Below are positions 53,947-58,825 of a stretch of DNA of 58,825 nt, piece after piece (position 1 is the stretch's first letter; each line of letters starts with the position of its first letter). The stretch lies in assembly GCA_024279915.1 (NCBI GenBank), contig JAJRRB010000053.1, forward strand, positions 1 to 58,825, read 5' to 3'. The position numbers and the translations under genes were made by a program. The notes below the pieces were generated by a model. It saw only the letters and a list, made by a program, of their open reading frames with translations, made no database searches and was not told the DNA's origin. Origin of the DNA: Deltaproteobacteria bacterium. Its GTDB lineage: Bacteria; Desulfobacterota; Desulfuromonadia; Desulfuromonadales; BM103.

Positions 53947-55569
53947 ATGTCTATGTTTTGTTACCAGTGCGAGCAAGCGTCCAAAGGTAGCGGTTGTACT
54001 GTTGTTGGTGTCTGTGGCAAACAACCTGATGTAGCAGCTCTGCAGGACCTTCTTGTTTACACGATGAAGGGCATTGCTTTCTGGGCCGACAAAGCCCGTG
54101 CAAATGGTGTTAAAGATCAGGAAATCGATCGCTTTATGATCGATGGTCTCTTCACAACTGTGACCAATGTAGACTTCGACCCTGAAGCCATTGCCAAATT
54201 CGTTACAGAAGCTGTGCGCCTGCGCGGCAAAGCCAAGCAACTTGCTGGCAACTATGATGGCGATGTTCCGGCAGCAGCTCAGGACTGGGATTTACCCGCC
54301 ACCTTGGAAGAACAAGTCAAACTGGGTGAACTTCATGGCGTCAAGGATTTCAACGTTGATGCTGACATCCACTCGGTGCGCGAACTCATTACTTACGGTA
54401 TCAAAGGCTACGCTGCTTATGCCGACCATGCACGCACCCTCGGTAAAGAGTCGGATGAAGTCTATGCTTTTACCCACCAAGCGCTGGCCGCTCAACTTGA
54501 TGACAGCCTCGACCTAACGGCTAATGTTGGCATCGCACTTGAAGCTGGTCGTATCAACTACGTCACCATGGAACTGCTCAACCAGGCTCATGTTGAAGCT
54601 TACGGCCACCCTGTCCCAACTCCAGTGCAGCTTGGTACCAAGGCCGGCAAAGGAATTCTGGTTTCCGGTCATGACCTCAAGTTCCTTGAAGAGCTTCTCA
54701 AGCAAACTGAGGGAACTGGTGTCAATATCTACACTCATGGCGAGATGCTGCCAGCTCACGGCTATCCCGGCTTAAAGAAGTATTCCCATCTGGTTGCCAA
54801 CTACGGCGGTGCCTGGCAAGACCAGCACAAGGAATTTGCCGCATTCCCCGGAGCAATCATTTTCAACACCAACTGTATCCAGAAGCCTTCAGAAAGCTAT
54901 ACAGATCGTCTCTTCACCTGGGGCCTGGTGCAGTGGCCTGGCGTCAAGCACATGGAAGGTTGGGATTTCTCTGAAGTGATCGCAAAAGCCAAAGAGTGTG
55001 GCAACCTTGAAGAGAACCCAGGCAAGGAAATTCTTACCGGATTTGGCCACAATGCCATTCTTGGCGTAGCTGACAAAATCATTGCCGCCGTCAAGAGCGG
55101 TGACATCAAACACTTCTTCCTGGTCGGCGGCTGCGACGGTGCCAAACCAGGGCGTAACTACTTTACCGACTTTGCCGTACAGGCACCAAAAGACACAGTC
55201 ATTATGACTCTTGCTTGCGGTAAGTATCGTTTCAACAAACTTGACTTTGGTGATATCGGCGGCATCCCGCGTCTACTCGATGTCGGCCAGTGCAACGATG
55301 CTTACAGCGCCATTCAGGTTGCCGTTGCTCTGGCAGATGCCTTCGAATGTGGTGTCAACGACCTGCCTCTTTCCATGATAATCTCATGGTATGAGCAGAA
55401 GGCTGTAGCGATTTTGCTGACCCTGCTCCACCTGGGTATCAAGAACATCAAACTCGGTCCGACACTGCCGGCTTTCGTTACGCCGAACGTACTCAACTTC
55501 CTGGTTGAGAACTACAATATCGCCCCGATCAAAACAGCAGAAGAGGACCTCAAAGAGATGCTCGGCTAA
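53947..55569 (+). CDS. hcp: Hybrid cluster protein (hydroxylamine reductase)
   Basis: A 540-residue Hcp. The N-terminal cysteines C5, C8, C17 and C23 (CYQCEQASKGSGCTVVGVC) bind the proximal cluster. The hybrid-cluster ligands follow later, including NTNCIQKP, GGCDGAKPGRNYFTDFA and LACGKYRFNKLDFG. It reduces nitric oxide (or hydroxylamine) during nitrosative stress. ATG 53947 has GGAGG eight bases upstream; an ATG at 53932 is less likely. It is controlled by the HcpR-like operator upstream and ends at a strong terminator. Confidence 0.95.
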   Translation: MSMFCYQCEQASKGSGCTVVGVCGKQPDVAALQDLLVYTMKGIAFWADKARANGVKDQEIDRFMIDGLFTTVTNVDFDPEAIAKFVTEAVRLRGKAKQLAGNYDGDVPAAAQDWDLPATLEEQVKLGELHGVKDFNVDADIHSVRELITYGIKGYAAYADHARTLGKESDEVYAFTHQALAAQLDDSLDLTANVGIALEAGRINYVTMELLNQAHVEAYGHPVPTPVQLGTKAGKGILVSGHDLKFLEELLKQTEGTGVNIYTHGEMLPAHGYPGLKKYSHLVANYGGAWQDQHKEFAAFPGAIIFNTNCIQKPSESYTDRLFTWGLVQWPGVKHMEGWDFSEVIAKAKECGNLEENPGKEILTGFGHNAILGVADKIIAAVKSGDIKHFFLVGGCDGAKPGRNYFTDFAVQAPKDTVIMTLACGKYRFNKLDFGDIGGIPRLLDVGQCNDAYSAIQVAVALADAFECGVNDLPLSMIISWYEQKAVAILLTLLHLGIKNIKLGPTLPAFVTPNVLNFLVENYNIAPIKTAEEDLKEMLG

Positions 55570-55587
55570 GAAATGGTCACTACATCA

Positions 55588-55626
55588 ACAAGGGACGGCT
55601 CTCAAACGAGTCGTCCCTTGTTTGTT
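55588..55626 (+). terminator. Rho-independent terminator of hcp
   Basis: Long near-perfect hairpin CAAGGGACGGCTC and GAGTCGTCCCTTG around a six-base loop, followed by TTTGTTTC. Confidence 0.88.
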
Positions 55627-55726
55627 TCTGCTCTCACACTCCTTACATATTTCAAGCCTGATATTCTTCTTGCTTAAATCGTATAATTCGAATATATTGC
55701 CTAATAATGAATTTAAGGGGTTGATC

Positions 55727-55897
55727 ATGCCATTATTCGAATGCCATTGCGAGCCATGCGACAAAACATTTGAAAAGATATCCAAGGTGCAGGAAGAGAC
55801 AGCACCCTGCCCTGATTGTGGCCAAGATGCATTTAAGGCTGTTTCTCTCTTTGCTCCCAGCAGCTGCGCGGCCCCAAGTGGGTCAGGCTTTGGCTGA
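55727..55897 (+). CDS. FmdB-family zinc-ribbon protein
   Basis: A 56-residue FmdB-type zinc ribbon, PLFECHCEPCDKTFEKISK with pairs C-x2-C and CPDCGQDA, and a Ser/Gly-rich tail. It is a putative regulatory protein of unknown target. ATG 55727 has AAGGGG seven bases upstream. It follows the hcp terminator, so it has its own promoter (an AT-rich stretch at 55675-55700). Confidence 0.75.
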   Translation: MPLFECHCEPCDKTFEKISKVQEETAPCPDCGQDAFKAVSLFAPSSCAAPSGSGFG

Positions 55898-56086
55898 CGA
55901 GCTTAATCTTTGAGCGCGTGACGCTCTGAAATAAAGGAAAACAAGAATGGCGCAACCAAGGGTTTAATCCTTTGTAGCGCTGTTATTGTTTAAACCAGAC
56001 ACCGACCACGTTAGCAAACACGCCTTGCTACAGAAAGGATGCTATAATCTGCTTAAAGCCAACATCATCCGATTATCGGAGGCACT

Positions 56087-56281
56087 ATGCCAGAAACTGT
56101 AAAAACCGAGTGTAAAGATCCTGCAGGACATTGGTTACATCTCTGCCAATTGAGGAAAGATGGAAGGAAAGAGGAATTAATGGACCTTATGAAAGATCCT
56201 GGCCATACCTGTCACAATTGCAACGCTGTCGCTAAACATGCTGAGAATCTATGCAACCCAAGTCCATTTCTCAAAATATGA
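56087..56281 (+). CDS. Small cysteine-rich protein
   Basis: A 64-residue protein, not recognised. Cysteines at C9, C20, C42, C45 and C56, with a C-x2-C in HTCHNCNAV and further H and C in AKHAENLCNP, suggest a metal site. GGAGG lies four bases before the ATG, and upstream is a possible -10 (TATAAT, 56043-56048). It lies near hcp and fmdB, so it may be redox-related. Confidence 0.6.
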   Translation: MPETVKTECKDPAGHWLHLCQLRKDGRKEELMDLMKDPGHTCHNCNAVAKHAENLCNPSPFLKI

Positions 56282-56373
56282 TATTTATTGACAGAATAAC
56301 TCTGTTCACAGAGTAAAATTAACGTAGTCAGCTCCTGACTTGGGATTTGTCATTAGTCAATAGCTGGCCCTGT

Positions 56374-57579
56374 TTAGACACGTTCATGGGCTGAGGCAAA
56401 TCGACGATCAAAGGCGACAAACAGACCTCCAATAAAAACACAGATGCCTGCGAGCATTAAGGGTAAGAAAAACCCCTGTTGGATATCTGCCAAGATACCA
56501 GCAAGAACAGGTCCAAGCATCTGGCCAATGCCAAAGCTCGCCGTAAGGACTGCTGCTGCGCGTCGCCCATCGTTGGGTAGACGAAGATTCCCCTCAGCCA
56601 GAGTCATGGCAACAATTCCCATAAAGGTCCCACCGAAGGAAACAGCGACAAACAGAACTTCAATAATTGAGTCGGCATACATGCTGACAAAAATACCAAC
56701 ACCCTGAAAGGCGTAGGCAATCAGGAGAGTTCGTTTGTTGCCAATTCGCCGAGCAACGTAAGGCCAGAAAATAGTCGATGGCACGGCTGCAAGTCCGACA
56801 GCGACCCAACTGTAGGGAGCAAAAGCTGCCAGACCTGGTGTGGCGGCAATAATCGTGACAATAAAGGTGGCTGTGACAATGTAACCGAGGCCTTCAAAAA
56901 AATAGGCAACGGAAAGCATTCGGAGGTTAAGTAACCCACTCTTTTGGGTTGATGTGTCTATAGTAATTGGCTGAACCAGGTCCCGTCTTCTGCCAATAGC
57001 AATTCCGATGACCGCAAGCACTGTCGCAAGGGCTCCAGCCCCGATCCAGGTACCACTCCATCCCCAGACTTTATCCAACGGTGGAACAATAAGGCCACTG
57101 AGTGCGATACCGATGCCAACGCCACCATACAAGGCTCCGACCCAGTGTGTATAGCCACGCCGAGCGAGAGCTTCGGTCACTTCGGCTGAGATGATGATAA
57201 ACAGTATGGCACTTGCGACTCCGCCGCTAAAGCGCATCACCCCCCACCAAAGGGCCGAGACCGTAAGACCCATAAACAGAGTGGTTGCGAGACTCAGCAG
57301 CAAAGAGCTTATAGCCACCATTCGAGAAAGAAGAAGTTTAGGAGAGAGCGAACAGGCTATCGCTCCAATCAGATAGCCAAGGTAATTCAAACCTGCCAGC
57401 CATCCGGCAACGGTATTGCTCATGGCAAGATCACGCTGCATTAACGGCAGGATCGGCGTAAACACAAAACGACCAATCCCCATGGCGACCACCAAACCAA
57501 GCATGCCGCCGATCAATATTTTAAGAGCTTCCCGATCACGTTGCGGCAATGTGTAGTTTGTTTTTTTCTCTCTATTCAT
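56374..57579 (-). CDS. MFS transporter, YbfB/YjiJ type
   Basis: A 401-residue, 12-helix MFS protein of the YbfB/YjiJ family. It starts with the first helix LIGGMLGLVVAMGIGRFVFTPILPLM and the motif WLAGLNYLGYLIGA, with SFGIGQMLGPVLAG in the C-terminal half. The substrate is unknown. It is a single gene with the preceding FeS unit upstream in its direction. Confidence 0.8.
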   Translation of the reverse strand: MNREKKTNYTLPQRDREALKILIGGMLGLVVAMGIGRFVFTPILPLMQRDLAMSNTVAGWLAGLNYLGYLIGAIACSLSPKLLLSRMVAISSLLLSLATTLFMGLTVSALWWGVMRFSGGVASAILFIIISAEVTEALARRGYTHWVGALYGGVGIGIALSGLIVPPLDKVWGWSGTWIGAGALATVLAVIGIAIGRRRDLVQPITIDTSTQKSGLLNLRMLSVAYFFEGLGYIVTATFIVTIIAATPGLAAFAPYSWVAVGLAAVPSTIFWPYVARRIGNKRTLLIAYAFQGVGIFVSMYADSIIEVLFVAVSFGGTFMGIVAMTLAEGNLRLPNDGRRAAAVLTASFGIGQMLGPVLAGILADIQQGFFLPLMLAGICVFIGGLFVAFDRRFASAHERV

Positions 57580-57711
57580 AGTCGGCTAAAATACCGTTAA
57601 GTTGAGTCTTCCCAGAAAAGACAGTCCATTTATCAAAACATGTGAACGAATGGTCCTTCACGGAGACCCGTTATGGTTCGACCACTTGAGGAGGGTTCCT
57701 AAAGTAAATAA

Positions 57712-58701
57712 TTATTTTATTTCCCCGTAACGTTTTACTAACTCTTCTGCTACCGCCATCATGCCGATCCCGGTCGGGCAAGCGCGGTCACAACGCCCAC
57801 AGGCAACACAACCAAGCTCTCCCCAGCGCTCAACGTCTGCAACTAGCTTATGGTGAATCCGGCGTCGGGTGCGCAAAGCTTCGGTACCAAGTGGGTTATG
57901 CCCGCTGGCTTCGCGCATAAAGGCATCAAGCTGATAGGAATCCCAGACCCGACTGCGTTCTGTACCATTTTCACTGGTTCGGTCCTGCATGCCAAAGCAA
58001 TTACAGGTTGGACAAGCCAGGTTGCATCCGCTACAGAGAATACAGCGATCAGCAATCTCCACCCAGAACTGGTCCGGCACCTTGTCATCCGTAAGTAATT
58101 GACTTGCCTTCTGCAGGAGATCCTGATGTCCAGAGTTGCTCTCACTGAATTTGCGTAATGCAACCATCCTTTCAGGGTCACCATCAGGAAAATCGAGCAA
58201 CAACCGCTCCCCGGCAACGGAATGTCCTAAAGCCATCCAGCCTCCCCTGATCGCAATCATTTCGATATCACAATCACCCACAGATAACGGTAAAAAGCTG
58301 TTATCCGGGCCAGCCGCGCCGGTCAAACCAATCAACAAAGCACCACTTCGATTGCGCAGATAAGCGTCATCTACTGGCGCTGCCAGGAAGAAGCGATCGA
58401 GAAAAGTGACCCCAGCCAGATCTGCTCTGTTCAGCCCAAACAGTGCCAGTGGCTTTTCCGCCTGCACTGGCACAGAAACTGTCCCAGAAGTATCTATAGT
58501 CAGCAGTCTTTCTATCTGAGGGAAAAAGTAGGTGGTCGGTTTACGATGTAGTACGGCACCCGACAAAGAGATTGCACCGTCCCTGTAGGGAGCCAGCTGT
58601 CGGGTGCCATCGGCCAGCTGTTTTGGGACTTTAAGCCGATATTCGACCGCCAGTTTATCCAGTAGCTGTTCGAGTGCTGGTCGATCTAACTGTGTCAGCA
58701 T
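57712..58701 (-). CDS. FeS electron-transfer subunit with two 4Fe-4S motifs
   Basis: A 329-residue protein. The N-terminal part (1-215) resembles the sulfhydrogenase/anaerobic sulfite reductase beta-type domain. Two ferredoxin-like motifs follow: CILCSGCNLACPTCNCFG (C-x2-C-x2-C-x3-CP) and CVACGRCDRACPTGIG. Its start overlaps the end of a molybdopterin oxidoreductase gene by seven bases. It would carry electrons between that enzyme and a partner. No membrane segments. Confidence 0.75.
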   Translation of the reverse strand: MLTQLDRPALEQLLDKLAVEYRLKVPKQLADGTRQLAPYRDGAISLSGAVLHRKPTTYFFPQIERLLTIDTSGTVSVPVQAEKPLALFGLNRADLAGVTFLDRFFLAAPVDDAYLRNRSGALLIGLTGAAGPDNSFLPLSVGDCDIEMIAIRGGWMALGHSVAGERLLLDFPDGDPERMVALRKFSESNSGHQDLLQKASQLLTDDKVPDQFWVEIADRCILCSGCNLACPTCNCFGMQDRTSENGTERSRVWDSYQLDAFMREASGHNPLGTEALRTRRRIHHKLVADVERWGELGCVACGRCDRACPTGIGMMAVAEELVKRYGEIK

Positions 58702-58825
58702 GGCTCGACCATCACTGCACAGACCTTGAACTCAGGAATGCCCGACTCTGGGTCAAGGACGTTATTGGTGAGAACATTAGCGGCCCCTTCAGCAAAATGG
58801 AAAGGGATAAAAACCTGTCCAGGCG
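58695..58825 (-). CDS. C-terminal fragment of a molybdopterin oxidoreductase (formate dehydrogenase alpha-like)
   Basis: The frame runs in from the right edge and ends at TGA 58697-58695. Its last residues, GQVFIPFHFAEGAANVLTN and DPESGIPEFKVCAVMVE, match the C-terminal cap of formate-dehydrogenase-type molybdopterin enzymes. The remainder lies outside this window. The seven-base overlap with the FeS gene shows translational coupling. Confidence 0.75.
   Translation of the reverse strand, partial: PGQVFIPFHFAEGAANVLTNNVLDPESGIPEFKVCAVMVEPC

Noticed and set aside
55505-55726. An upstream extension of the FmdB gene by 74 codons
   Set aside because: It covers the end of hcp and its terminator, and the family begins at MPLFEC.
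1-58825. CRISPR arrays, insertion sequences, tRNA or rRNA genes
   Set aside because: I saw no regularly spaced direct repeats, transposase motifs, cloverleaf or rRNA-like stretches.

Overview
The window (58.8 kb) reads as a chromosomal segment of a Gram-negative anaerobe, most likely a deltaproteobacterium of the Desulfuromonadales type. That placement is an inference from the gene set: LptF/LptG, a hybrid cluster protein behind an HcpR-like operator, a DUF1858 redox-disulfide protein, rubrerythrin, a GEMM-like riboswitch and an FeS/formate-dehydrogenase-like pair at the right edge. No rRNA, tRNA, prophage, transposase or CRISPR array was seen.

Left third (1-13.9 kb): a lipid locus that looks like bacterial sphingolipid synthesis. 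Divergent operons carry serine palmitoyltransferase, its acyl carrier protein and an acyl-AMP ligase (+ strand), and a GNAT-like ceramide synthase with an NTP transferase, a CTP:glycerol-3-phosphate-type cytidylyltransferase and lptF-lptG (- strand). Further left, a lipid kinase, a Tam41-like cytidylyltransferase and a CDP-alcohol phosphatidyltransferase form a second operon. Together they suggest ceramide -> ceramide-1-phosphate -> CDP-ceramide -> ceramide phosphodiester. No obvious CerR (3-ketoceramide reductase) is present.

Second region (14-27.9 kb): surface-glycan genes. FkbM methyltransferase and sulfotransferase-like genes are followed by two tandem 'surface carbohydrate biosynthesis' paralogues, transketolase, CMP-ulosonate synthetase, aldehyde dehydrogenase, SDR and a NeuB-type synthase. 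The usual NeuC and aminotransferase steps are missing. An MsbA-type ABC exporter and a secreted/anchored TPR protein resembling the eukaryotic RMDN/PTPIP51 family close the region.

Third region (27.9-47.9 kb): housekeeping genes. recG, DUF1858 and greA precede the pyrimidine operon pyrR-pyrB-pyrC-carA-carB, which has a textbook promoter, PyrR-binding hairpin and attenuator. Then come an AspT-like transporter, lepB, lepA, a long-chain acyl-CoA ligase, a cold-shock protein, rhodaneses, rbgA and a zinc-ribbon protein.

Right end (48-58.8 kb): ACT-domain regulator, hypothetical genes, a GEMM-like leader before a small membrane protein, a 31-codon ORF, rubrerythrin, AsmA, EVE protein, Hcp, FmdB, MFS transporter, and an FeS subunit overlapping the end of a molybdopterin oxidoreductase.

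Several genes are broken. carB has an in-frame TAA, an acyl-CoA ligase and an asmA gene are each one A short in an A-run, and a DUF255/rhodanese pair is fused by deletion. The two A-run shifts could be sequence errors. Three long imperfect palindromes (about 9.4, 30.2 and 43.0 kb) look like dispersed extragenic elements.
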